Source: QNES01 sp023143415
GTDB lineage: Bacteria > Pseudomonadota > Gammaproteobacteria > Beggiatoales > Beggiatoaceae
Length of the DNA: 14,298 nt
Assembly: GCA_030632725.1 (NCBI GenBank)
Contig: DAOVUF010000103.1
Span: 1-14,298 of the forward strand
Reading direction: 5' to 3'
This document shows, one piece after another, positions 7,471 to 14,298 of the stretch (position 1 is its first letter; the number at the start of each line of letters is the position of its first letter). Under the pieces are notes generated by a model that was not told the origin of the DNA, made no database searches, and saw only the letters and a list, made by a program, of their open reading frames with translations. A program made the position numbers and the translations under genes.

Positions 7471-7545
7471 GGGCGATTAGCTCAGGGGTAGAGCACTGCC
7501 TTCACACGGCAGGAGTCACTGGTTCAAATCCAGTATCGCCCACCA
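7471..7545 (+). tRNA. tRNA-Val, anticodon CAC
   Basis: The 75-base sequence folds as a full cloverleaf. The acceptor stem is GGGCGAT (7471-7477) with ATCGCCC (7535-7541). The D arm is GCTC/GAGC. The anticodon stem is CTGCC/GGCAG around loop TTCACAC, anticodon CAC, which reads the valine codon GUG. The T arm is CTGG/CCAG around a TTCAAAT loop. The discriminator A (7542) and the CCA end (7543-7545) are encoded. It stands alone, and no clear T-tract terminator follows. Confidence 0.97.
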
Positions 7546-7787
7546 ATTTTCTCCTTTCTTGCGCATTCCGCGCTTGTTCACGCCTTGCCTCAATTCTATA
7601 CTTCACTTTAAACAGTCAAAATTTCGGATTCTTGAATTTTTCTATTTGAGGCTCAAATGTTTCCAAAATGGCATTTTGCATTGCATTTTGCATTGCATTT
7701 TGTCAAATTTTATCACTTAAAATTATAAAAATGTTTTAAAAAACAATCTGTTATAAGTTGGCATTATATTCGCATCGTAAAAATTCT
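7546..7787. other. Gene-free spacer with short tandem repeat and palindrome
   Basis: No gene is visible. A 12-bp unit GCATTTTGCATT repeats 2.7 times without error (7671-7702). A perfect 15-bp palindrome, ATTTGAG-G-CTCAAAT, lies at 7644-7658. The rest is AT-rich and unremarkable. Neither element has an obvious role. Confidence 0.55.
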
Positions 7788-7970
7788 GTAACCACTCAGC
7801 TTTGAAATCAATTTCAAGGCTGAAAGCATTCGAGGCTAAAGTTTTTTGAAAGAAAAAACTTTAGCCTCGAAGAGGCTAAAGCAAACTGAAAAAATACGGA
7901 GTCATTTAGCTGAGCCTGCTTTAGCTTTTAGCCTTGAAATTGATTCCAAGGTTAACGGCTGAGTAGTTAT
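7788..7970. repeat. Dispersed TIR element, copy B
   Basis: This is the best preserved copy, 183 bp. The left end is GTAACCACTCAGC (7788-7800), and the right end GCTGAGTAGTTAT (7958-7970) is nearly its reverse complement. Subterminal palindromic blocks (TTGAAATCAATTTCAAGG at 7802-7819 and the related block near 7931-7950) follow each end. A perfect 19-bp hairpin with a 5-base loop (7829-7871) lies inside. It ends about 175 bp before the giant gene, so its right end lies just before that gene's likely promoter region. Confidence 0.75.
7829..7871. repeat. Perfect 19-bp hairpin, CGAGGCTAAAG type
   Basis: TTCGAGGCTAAAGTTTTTT (7829-7847) pairs fully with 7853-7871 around the loop GAAAG. The T6/A6 runs lie next to the loop, not after the stem, so this is not a standard terminator. 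Near-identical hairpins occur at 13898-13940 and 14041-14083. Confidence 0.85.
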
Positions 7971-8040
7971 AAATTAAAAAAAAACCATTTTGGCCAGAAA
8001 CTTGGTTTTCATCATAGATTTTGTTGATTTTCTTTGAATA

Positions 8041-8069
8041 TTGATTTAATTAAATAAGTAGTCTAAACT
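8041..8069 (+). promoter_or_regulatory. Possible promoter of the giant gene
   Basis: TTGATT (8041-8046) and TAAACT (8064-8069) are 17 bp apart, a moderate match. A 13-bp palindrome, AGATAA-T-TTATCT (8082-8094), lies just downstream, where an operator could sit. The region is so AT-rich that chance matches are easy. Confidence 0.3.
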
Positions 8070-8130
8070 TTTTCATATCAGAGATAATTTATCTGAACTC
8101 TTAATCCGCATTTTTAATAATAAATAATAA

Positions 8131-8134
8131 GGAG
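8131..8134 (+). promoter_or_regulatory. Ribosome binding site of the giant gene
   Basis: GGAG lies 11 bases before ATG 8146, slightly far but the only candidate. It contains the first base of the in-frame GTG at 8134, which excludes that GTG as a start using this site. Confidence 0.5.
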
Positions 8135-8145
8135 TGTTAACCGAA

Positions 8146-11100
8146 ATGTCTTCAAAAACGATACAAGCTATGTTTATTATTTCACTGATAAACACTTTGC
8201 AACCCGTTTACGCGGGAACCCGTGTGACTGTCTGTAGTAATCCGTTATCTTCTATACCAAGCAATGACAGCACTGGCATCACTGATATCCTATCTATTAA
8301 TGATAACGGCAATATTGAGGATATCAATGTTATTATTGACGCGAGCCATAATCATGTCGGTGAACTCACTTTTAGCCTTGTGCATAACGGAGGTACTCAA
8401 GTGACATTCATTGATCAACCTGGTCGCCCAAATTCAGAATATGGCTGTTTGGGTCATGATATCGCCCTTATGACTATTGATGATGAAGGAACTTATCACG
8501 TCGAAAATGATTGTGTTCCCTTTAAACCAGCTTATGATAATGCCTTCTCGTATCAGCCTAACAATGCGCTCAGTCTCTTTGACGGTGAAGACATTAATGG
8601 TAACTGGACTCTTACAGTCAGTGATAACCATGACTATAACCTGGATGCAGGTACATTAAATCAGTGGTGTTTAGACTATGAACGTGTCTCCAAAACGGTC
8701 TTTAATTCTCCACTACCTCCAGATACGCCCATTAGCTTTAAAGGTGAAACTGCTATTGGTGTTCCTGATTATTACTACTTTGAAATAACAGAAAGTTCAG
8801 GTATTGATGATTTAATTATCCATTCAGCCAATATCACAGGACCCCATCTGAGTGACTTTGACGTTGTTAAGCCTGAAGAAACGGCTTTTCCTTTTACCAT
8901 TCCTATTAATACGAGCTCTAGCTTTAAAATCGTCTGTATGCCATCTGCCAGTGGGGAACGTACAGCAACATTAACATTAAAAACGAATGTCGCTTCGACC
9001 CCTTCGATAGAATTTCCCTTACAATGTGTTGGTGCTGCTGGTGCTGCCAGTTATCGTGCGTCGCTTAGTGCAGAGGATACGCTAGATTTTGGCGAAGTTA
9101 AGGTGGATAGTTCTTCTAGTCGATTCCTTCGTATTGAAGAAGCGGGTAATTACGAGGACTTGATTTTGAGTTCAGCAACGATTACGGGTAGTCATAAAGA
9201 TGATTTTATTCTCAAAACGCCCTCGTCTTTTCCCCACACTATTTCTAAAGGCACAAGTAGCGTCATCAGTTTAGAATGTCATCCCTCAGTTGGTGGGCAA
9301 CGCAGGGCCACTTTAAAAATACGGACTAATGATCCATTGAACCCAACTGTTGAATACAAACTCAAATGTCTGGGTTTAGCACCAAGCTTAAAATCGACTG
9401 ATAATAAGTTTGAATTTGGTGCCAGCAAACCACCAACGACGATTGATAAAACCATCTATATCAGAAACACAGGTTATGCTGACTTGACGATAAAATCACC
9501 GTTTATTAGGGGTGCAGGTGCGAGTGTTTTTACCATCACGCCTTCATTCACAGAATTCACCATTGCCGTTGGGGGGACTATTGCCCTGACAGTAGAATGT
9601 CATTTAAAGAATTCTGGTTTATTCGAGGCGACATTGGAATTAACCACAGATGATCCGTCGCAACCCTTTTTGGAATATCCCCTCAGTTGTTCAGGTAGCT
9701 ATAATACAAATCCGCTCTATGGCTCAACGCCTGTCCCTGACAGCATACTCTACTTTGGCAATCGTGTTGTGGGTACGAGTGTTAAGAAAAGCGTCAAGAT
9801 CAAAGAAATGGGTAATGATACCCTAAAGGTCAATTTAGCACTGCGCCCTATCACGGGACATACAGAGGATTTTAAGATTATAAGCCCTTCTTTTCCTATC
9901 ATTATTGAGGATGGCGATCCTGCTGTTAATGTCATTATAGAATGTACGCCTTCGACAGATGGATTACGCGAAGCTACATTAAATTTAATCAGCACTGATA
10001 TGTCGGATCGTTCCACGTCGATTCATCCCAATCCCACTTATAGCTTGAAATGCAATGGCAAGGCGGCAGTTTATAATTCCACTTTACCCCCTGGAGGCAC
10101 ATTAGACTTTGGCAGTCCTCCTGTGGGGATGACGATAATTGAAAGCTTTGACATTCAAGGAACAGGTAGTAAAGCAGCATTGAAGGTGGATTTGGCAGAA
10201 ATAGCACTCACTGGACCCAACGCAAGCGATTTTAACATTGCAAGCGATTTTAATAACGATTCTAATAATTCGACTTTTCCCTTTGAAATTGCTGTTGGCG
10301 GTGCAGACAAAACCATCGATATAGAATGTACAGCGTTGGCACTTGGGGTACGCACTGCACAATTAAACTTAATCAGTAATGATCCATTAAATGCGACACC
10401 AACTTACAATTTGAGGTGCATCGGTCAAGAAGCACTTGGTCCAGGCTATGCCTCTACCCCACCTCCTCTAAGTGACATGATAAACTTTGGCAGTACCCCT
10501 GTAGGTGCGCCTATCAATCAAACGTTTGATATTCAAGAAGTGGGTCAAGCCGTCTTGGATGTCGGTTTAGCAACACCTGCTATCACAGGGGAACATAATG
10601 GTGACTTTCGCATCATTAGTCCAACGTTTTCTTTCTACATTCCTGATCAGAGTGCGGATGTCACCGTCATGGTGCAATGTAATCCATCAGCTGCCGGGGT
10701 ACGCACAGCGACATTACATTTAACCAGTAATGATGTTTTGAATCCAACGCCAACTTATCACTTGGAATGTATTGGAACAACGCCAGAAGAAGACTTGCCA
10801 CCAGAAGAAGACTTGCCACCACCATTACCGTTCAACTACACGCTAACCGTAGTGAATATGGGCAATGGAACAGTCGCCAGTCTTCCAGCGGGCATTAATT
10901 GTGGTACAAACTGTAGCGCGAACTACGCGAAAGAGACTTCCTTAAAGTTAATCCCAACGCCAGAAACCGGTTTTCGCTTTGCCGGCTTTAGTGGGGATTG
11001 TGATGCGAGCGGAAATGTTGTACTAGATGTGAATAAATCCTGTATCGTGCGCTTTAATCCTATTGAGATAAAGCCTGTTCAATATACTGAATCCACTTCC

Positions 11101-13842
11101 CAGTATCAGCCGTTTTCATGTCCTCCCATAGAGACGATTAACAGCGTATGCAGCTTTTATGGGCAAACCGCCAAAAATATCACTATTGGCAGTAAGGGTA
11201 ATATATCCAAAGTGGTGCTAGAGGGTACAATTACAAACGATGGATGGATATCTAATGCCACGTTGAACGTCGATAGCCAATTAACAGGCGGTACTCTGAC
11301 AGGCTTTATTACCAATCTTGGTACGCTTACTGACATTAAGTTTCGGGGTGCTTTGCTGGAAGGCGGTACTTTGTCAGGCACGATTATCAACAACGGTTCT
11401 GTCGGTGGCACTATCCAAAATGTGCTTTTAAGTGCTCACACAAAGATCAGCGGTGGCAAAATGGCCGGTAAAATCATTGGTGATCCAAAAGCCCCTGCCC
11501 TATTGGAAAACATGACAGTGAAGGCAGGTAGCTATCTGGACAACGTGAAAATAGGTGACAATGTGGTATTGCATGGAGATATTACTTATGGTCCAAACGT
11601 GCAGTTTGTCAATAAACCTAAAAATAGTGATGTTCAACAAAATGTGAAAGTCATTGATGGTAAAAAAACGTTGAAAGACATAACCATTGGAGCAAAAGAG
11701 AAATACACCGATGTTGTGTTAAAAGGCACAATTACGAATTTTGGGAAAGTGTCTAATGCAACGGTTGCTCCCGGTTGCGACTTCAAAGGCGGCACCCTCA
11801 ATGACGACATCACTAATCAGGGTACTATCACTGATGTGAAGTTTTGTGGTGAACTGACAGGTGGCATTTTGGCAGGAGAAATAAAAAGCTGCAAAAATGC
11901 GATTATCAGCAATGTTAAGTTAGCAGCAAACGCGGAATTGAGCGGCGGAAATTTGCAAGGTGATATCAATGGAGAGGCCCAATCCCCTGCCCTACTGGAT
12001 TCTGTTACCATAGAGGGCAATGTGTCAAACGTGATTATTGGGAAAAATGTCAAAAACGAAGGAACGATAACGGACTCTGAATTTCGTGGAGACGTTCTCA
12101 GTGGCGGTACTTTATCTGGCATTATCAGTAACACGTTTGGAGGGACAATCCAAGATGTGCAGTTAACGGGAAACATGACGTTGATTGGCGGTAATCTAAA
12201 AGGTGAAATCATCGGCGATGCTGATGCACCTGCCCTATTAGAACATATAAGAGTTTCTGTGCCTTGCACGCTTAAAAACGTTACCATTGGTGATAACGTC
12301 TATTTACCAGAAGAGGTTGTATTGGGAGAAGGAGTAAAATTTCTCAATGAACCTGAAGAAGAAACACCAAAAGAAGTCGTCACTGCATTCCGCATAAATG
12401 CAGAAGGTCATAAGACGGATAGCCAAGCCATTTTAATTGGGGAAATCAAAACCCTTGATGGGAAACAACCCAATCATGCCATGTTTTCTTACGAGGAAGC
12501 AGAATTTCTGGACATATCAGCAATGATCACGCCCTTCTTTGAAGAAATAGGCGAGAATAGTGATATTTTCATGGTGGCAATACATAAAGACGAATCCAGA
12601 GAATCTAATCTCATGCGTAATGGGAATGACTGGATAGATTGGGATAAAGAGATCAGCAGCTTAGAACCTGTCCAAACCGATCTGCAATTACCAGAAAAGC
12701 TAGAACTGCCTATTTATAAAGGTGATTTAAGCGACATTGCGTCTGAAGTGAGCTTTGAATCTAATGGACATATCTTCCATTGGGAAGACGTTTCTGGTGA
12801 ATATGAATTTTTTGTCGGATACAAATTGGACGATGGCAGCCTCACTTACAACGGTGTCGAACCGATAAAATTTTTTGTGGAAACCGCGCCAGAATATTGT
12901 ATTCTTTATGCCGTACATGATCAGGGCTTAAATGACTCACAATTCATTACCATTGATTTGAGTGCAGGGCTGAAAGGCGATATGAAGCCGCTAGGTCCTT
13001 TGTACCCTGGGCGCGATATAGAAGGATTAGCCTTGCACCCTCTGGACAATAATCTCTTGTATGGCTCTGCCGGAGACCATTCCGATGTAAAATGTGACAA
13101 TTTCAATAGTGAAGATGAAAATCTCAATGGTGAAGATGAAAATCTCAATAGTGAAGATGAAAATCTTAATAGTGAAGATGAAAATCTTAATAGTGAAGAT
13201 GAAAATCTCAATGGTGAAGATGAAAATCTCAATGGTAAAGATGAAAATCTCAATGGTGAATGTGAAAATCTCAATGGTCATGTTTATACGATCAATCGAG
13301 AAACGGGAGAATTGTCATTAATCGGACCAACGGGTTTTGACAAAGTGTCAGGACTGGCGTTTAATTCCATTGACAACAGCCTATGGGGTTGGGGCAGAAA
13401 TGAGGGAAAAGATAATAAGTGGACAGGGATTATTCAAATTGATCCAGAAACAGGGATAGGTACGCCGATAAAGCAGTTTGATTATAAAAAACATGACATG
13501 GGCGGACTGGCTTGGAGTATTGATGGGCGCAAACTCTATGCGTCTGGCGGCAGCACTTTGTGGGTTTATGATCAAGATACCCAGACTTTAGAAGTGGCTT
13601 GTCAACATGTTGCTGATGGCAAAGTTGAAGGAATAGATATGCAGCCCAATGGCTATTTGTTAGTCGGCGTGGATTACAAAAACGCGCAGAATCAAGAAAC
13701 CAGCATTTTAGCCTACGACCCTGAAAATTGCAAGGTAGTACATAAGCGGGTTTATGAAGGACTACGATATAACGATATTGAGTCCATTGTTTGGCCATCG
13801 TCAGAATGCAATTATATTTCATGGTTATCTGCTGCTGACTGA
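8146..13842 (+). CDS. Giant secreted multi-domain repeat protein (P/Homo B, anchor-D-like, solenoid, propeller)
   Basis: This encodes 1898 residues. A signal peptide (1-23, cleavage likely PVYA|GT) is followed by a P/Homo B-type domain (about 25-179, with GNWTLTVSDN and GTLNQWCLDYE) lacking any attached protease. Six choice-of-anchor-D/ASH-like beta-sandwich repeats follow (184-296, 297-410, 411-517, 518-638, 639-760, 761-877), each with one cysteine in a central strand and one in the closing L-x-C-x-G strand. Then come a PEEDLPP linker, a cysteine-containing bacterial beta-repeat domain (898-970), a solenoid-like region (1010-1407) with three PALL(E/D) segments and IG(D/K)NV turns, an unassigned domain (1408-1580) and a propeller-like C-terminus (1586-1898) interrupted at 1649-1711 by nine 7-residue repeats. 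ATG 8146 is preferred, with GGAG at 8131-8134. The in-frame GTG at 8134 overlaps that site. No catalytic site or membrane/wall anchor is seen. A surface or matrix adhesin-like role is inference. Confidence 0.88.
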   Translation: MSSKTIQAMFIISLINTLQPVYAGTRVTVCSNPLSSIPSNDSTGITDILSINDNGNIEDINVIIDASHNHVGELTFSLVHNGGTQVTFIDQPGRPNSEYGCLGHDIALMTIDDEGTYHVENDCVPFKPAYDNAFSYQPNNALSLFDGEDINGNWTLTVSDNHDYNLDAGTLNQWCLDYERVSKTVFNSPLPPDTPISFKGETAIGVPDYYYFEITESSGIDDLIIHSANITGPHLSDFDVVKPEETAFPFTIPINTSSSFKIVCMPSASGERTATLTLKTNVASTPSIEFPLQCVGAAGAASYRASLSAEDTLDFGEVKVDSSSSRFLRIEEAGNYEDLILSSATITGSHKDDFILKTPSSFPHTISKGTSSVISLECHPSVGGQRRATLKIRTNDPLNPTVEYKLKCLGLAPSLKSTDNKFEFGASKPPTTIDKTIYIRNTGYADLTIKSPFIRGAGASVFTITPSFTEFTIAVGGTIALTVECHLKNSGLFEATLELTTDDPSQPFLEYPLSCSGSYNTNPLYGSTPVPDSILYFGNRVVGTSVKKSVKIKEMGNDTLKVNLALRPITGHTEDFKIISPSFPIIIEDGDPAVNVIIECTPSTDGLREATLNLISTDMSDRSTSIHPNPTYSLKCNGKAAVYNSTLPPGGTLDFGSPPVGMTIIESFDIQGTGSKAALKVDLAEIALTGPNASDFNIASDFNNDSNNSTFPFEIAVGGADKTIDIECTALALGVRTAQLNLISNDPLNATPTYNLRCIGQEALGPGYASTPPPLSDMINFGSTPVGAPINQTFDIQEVGQAVLDVGLATPAITGEHNGDFRIISPTFSFYIPDQSADVTVMVQCNPSAAGVRTATLHLTSNDVLNPTPTYHLECIGTTPEEDLPPEEDLPPPLPFNYTLTVVNMGNGTVASLPAGINCGTNCSANYAKETSLKLIPTPETGFRFAGFSGDCDASGNVVLDVNKSCIVRFNPIEIKPVQYTESTSQYQPFSCPPIETINSVCSFYGQTAKNITIGSKGNISKVVLEGTITNDGWISNATLNVDSQLTGGTLTGFITNLGTLTDIKFRGALLEGGTLSGTIINNGSVGGTIQNVLLSAHTKISGGKMAGKIIGDPKAPALLENMTVKAGSYLDNVKIGDNVVLHGDITYGPNVQFVNKPKNSDVQQNVKVIDGKKTLKDITIGAKEKYTDVVLKGTITNFGKVSNATVAPGCDFKGGTLNDDITNQGTITDVKFCGELTGGILAGEIKSCKNAIISNVKLAANAELSGGNLQGDINGEAQSPALLDSVTIEGNVSNVIIGKNVKNEGTITDSEFRGDVLSGGTLSGIISNTFGGTIQDVQLTGNMTLIGGNLKGEIIGDADAPALLEHIRVSVPCTLKNVTIGDNVYLPEEVVLGEGVKFLNEPEEETPKEVVTAFRINAEGHKTDSQAILIGEIKTLDGKQPNHAMFSYEEAEFLDISAMITPFFEEIGENSDIFMVAIHKDESRESNLMRNGNDWIDWDKEISSLEPVQTDLQLPEKLELPIYKGDLSDIASEVSFESNGHIFHWEDVSGEYEFFVGYKLDDGSLTYNGVEPIKFFVETAPEYCILYAVHDQGLNDSQFITIDLSAGLKGDMKPLGPLYPGRDIEGLALHPLDNNLLYGSAGDHSDVKCDNFNSEDENLNGEDENLNSEDENLNSEDENLNSEDENLNGEDENLNGKDENLNGECENLNGHVYTINRETGELSLIGPTGFDKVSGLAFNSIDNSLWGWGRNEGKDNKWTGIIQIDPETGIGTPIKQFDYKKHDMGGLAWSIDGRKLYASGGSTLWVYDQDTQTLEVACQHVADGKVEGIDMQPNGYLLVGVDYKNAQNQETSILAYDPENCKVVHKRVYEGLRYNDIESIVWPSSECNYISWLSAAD
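10783..10818 (+). repeat. Perfect 18-bp duplication in the interdomain linker
   Basis: CCAGAAGAAGACTTGCCA occurs twice head to tail (10783-10800, 10801-10818), encoding PEEDLP twice between the sixth beta-sandwich repeat and the next domain. Exact identity suggests a recent slippage or duplication event. Confidence 0.85.
13090..13278 (+). repeat. Nine 21-bp in-frame tandem repeats
   Basis: Nine consecutive 21-bp units fill exactly 189 bp. Eight (13111-13278) are near identical to GAAGATGAAAATCTCAATGG plus T, encoding EDENLN followed by G or S. The first (13090-13110) is a diverged unit encoding KCDNFNS. The last encodes ECENLNG, so only the two outer units have cysteine in position 2. The repeat inserts an acidic, asparagine-rich loop into the propeller-like C-terminal region. 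Because the unit length is a multiple of three, copy number can vary without a frameshift. Confidence 0.92.
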
Positions 13843-13897
13843 ACTTTTATCCCGAACACCCTTGAGACAAGAAACCAAGTTTTTTTTAAAAACTTGA

Positions 13898-13940
13898 TTC
13901 GAGGCTAAAGTTTTTTCTTTAAAAAAACTTTAGCCTCGAA
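13898..13940. repeat. Perfect 19-bp hairpin, CGAGGCTAAAG type
   Basis: Arms at 13898-13916 and 13922-13940 are perfect complements around loop CTTTA. It lies 56 bp after the giant gene stop. A half-copy of the AAGAAACCAAGTTTTTT arm, also seen at 5056-5072, stands just before it (about 13869-13886). It could block or end transcription by its stability, but has no T-tract after the stem. Confidence 0.85.
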
Positions 13941-13992
13941 TTCTAAAAACAGGGACATTTTTTAATTGTTAGAATCAGAATTAACAGAATTT

Positions 13993-14115
13993 GTAACTAC
14001 TCAGCGATTAGCCTTGAAATCAATTTCAAGGCTGAAAGCATTCGAGGCTAAAGTTTTTTTAAAGAAAAAACTTTAGCCTCGAATAGTCTGCTAAAGCAGA
14101 CTGAGGAACCTGCAT
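13993..14115. repeat. Dispersed TIR element, copy C (right end not found)
   Basis: It starts with GTAACTACTCAGC (13993-14005), then the palindromic block CCTTGAAATCAATTTCAAGG, the CGAGGCTAAAG hairpin (14041-14083, perfect 19 bp, loop TAAAG), and a second perfect hairpin, AGTCTGCT-AA-AGCAGACT (14085-14102). The order matches copy B and the second hairpin corresponds to that of copy A. No matching right terminus is visible before the window ends, so the copy looks truncated; the end coordinate is approximate. Confidence 0.65.
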
Positions 14116-14194
14116 GAAATAAATTCGACCATCTTGAATCAGTTCTGATCGGTTTCCAAAACCGGTTATGTATTTGATGTGGATTTTATTTCAT

Positions 14195-14237
14195 TTTCGA
14201 GGTTTTAGTTTTTTGAAGAAAAACTAAAACCTCGAAA
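14195..14237. repeat. Hairpin, CGAGGTTTTAG variant
   Basis: TTTCGAGGTTTTAGTTTTT (from 14195) pairs with its complement ending at 14237 around the loop TGAAG. It has the same layout as the CGAGGCTAAAG hairpins, but with both arms changed together. It lies six bases beyond the stop codon of the partial minus-strand gene at the right edge. Confidence 0.8.
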
Positions 14238-14242
14238 CGTTC

Positions 14243-14298
14243 TTAAACATTTAACGGTTTCACTAAGTCAGGAAATTCTTTAAGTGCCTTTTGAATAT
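14243..14298 (-). CDS. Probable 3' end of a gene running off the window
   Basis: On the minus strand the frame entering at the right edge reads IQKALKEFPDLVKPLNV and then TAA (stop at 14243-14245). The composition looks like a real protein C-terminus, and a hairpin lies immediately downstream as at other gene ends here. Seventeen residues are too few to name a family. Confidence 0.35.
   Translation of the reverse strand, partial: IQKALKEFPDLVKPLNV

Noticed and set aside
8134..8136. GTG start of the giant gene
   Set aside because: Its first base is part of the only Shine-Dalgarno candidate (8131-8134); ATG 8146 gives a normal signal peptide.
13090..13278. CRISPR array
   Set aside because: Units are head-to-tail with no unique spacers, are in frame with a long gene, and no cas genes are present.
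13027..13321. Open frames on both strands across the 21-bp repeat array (for example repeats of TIEIFIF or SIVKMKI)
   Set aside because: A 21-bp repeat without stops stays open in any frame. These are shadows of the giant gene, with no ribosome binding sites of their own.

Overview
The window looks like chromosomal DNA from an AT-rich gammaproteobacterium. The GluRS carries the four zinc-ligand residues at the E. coli positions, the TamA-type outer-membrane assembly protein marks a Gram-negative cell, and a ProQ/FinO protein is typical of Proteobacteria. The dense palindromic repeats and the huge secreted multi-repeat protein resemble genomes of large filamentous sulfur bacteria (Beggiatoa/Thiomargarita type). 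That last placement is inference from style, not proven.

Layout. 1-172 is a small terminal-inverted-repeat element. 342-1466 (+) encodes a polysaccharide pyruvyl transferase family protein, with no other glycan genes beside it. 1467-1881 has no recognisable gene. Four minus-strand genes follow, in the order of transcription: gltX (7039-5636), a 73-residue small protein only 13 bp downstream (5622-5401), tamA (4948-3119) and a ProQ/FinO-domain protein (2895-1882). Only gltX and the small gene are tightly coupled; every other junction holds repeats. A tRNA-Val(CAC) gene with a good promoter lies at 7471-7545 (+). A single giant gene (8146-13842, +) encodes a secreted protein of 1898 residues: signal peptide, P/Homo B domain, six anchor-D-like beta-sandwich repeats with a conserved cysteine pair, a glycine/cysteine-rich beta repeat, a long solenoid-like repeat region, and a C-terminal propeller-like region split by nine 7-residue tandem repeats. 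The last 56 bases probably hold the 3' end of another minus-strand gene.

The intergenic DNA is the most unusual part. At least three copies of a TIR-bounded element (ends close to GTAACTACTCAGC), a 292-bp nested palindrome built on TGTAGGGTGGGTA ends, a second small TIR element (AGGAATGAG ends), and a family of hairpins whose stems end in T6/A6 next to the loop occupy almost every gap. Different hairpin copies carry compensating arm changes, so pairing seems to be preserved. No pathway links the genes: GluRS is translation, ProQ is RNA regulation, TamA is envelope assembly, and the pyruvyl transferase and giant protein concern the cell surface.
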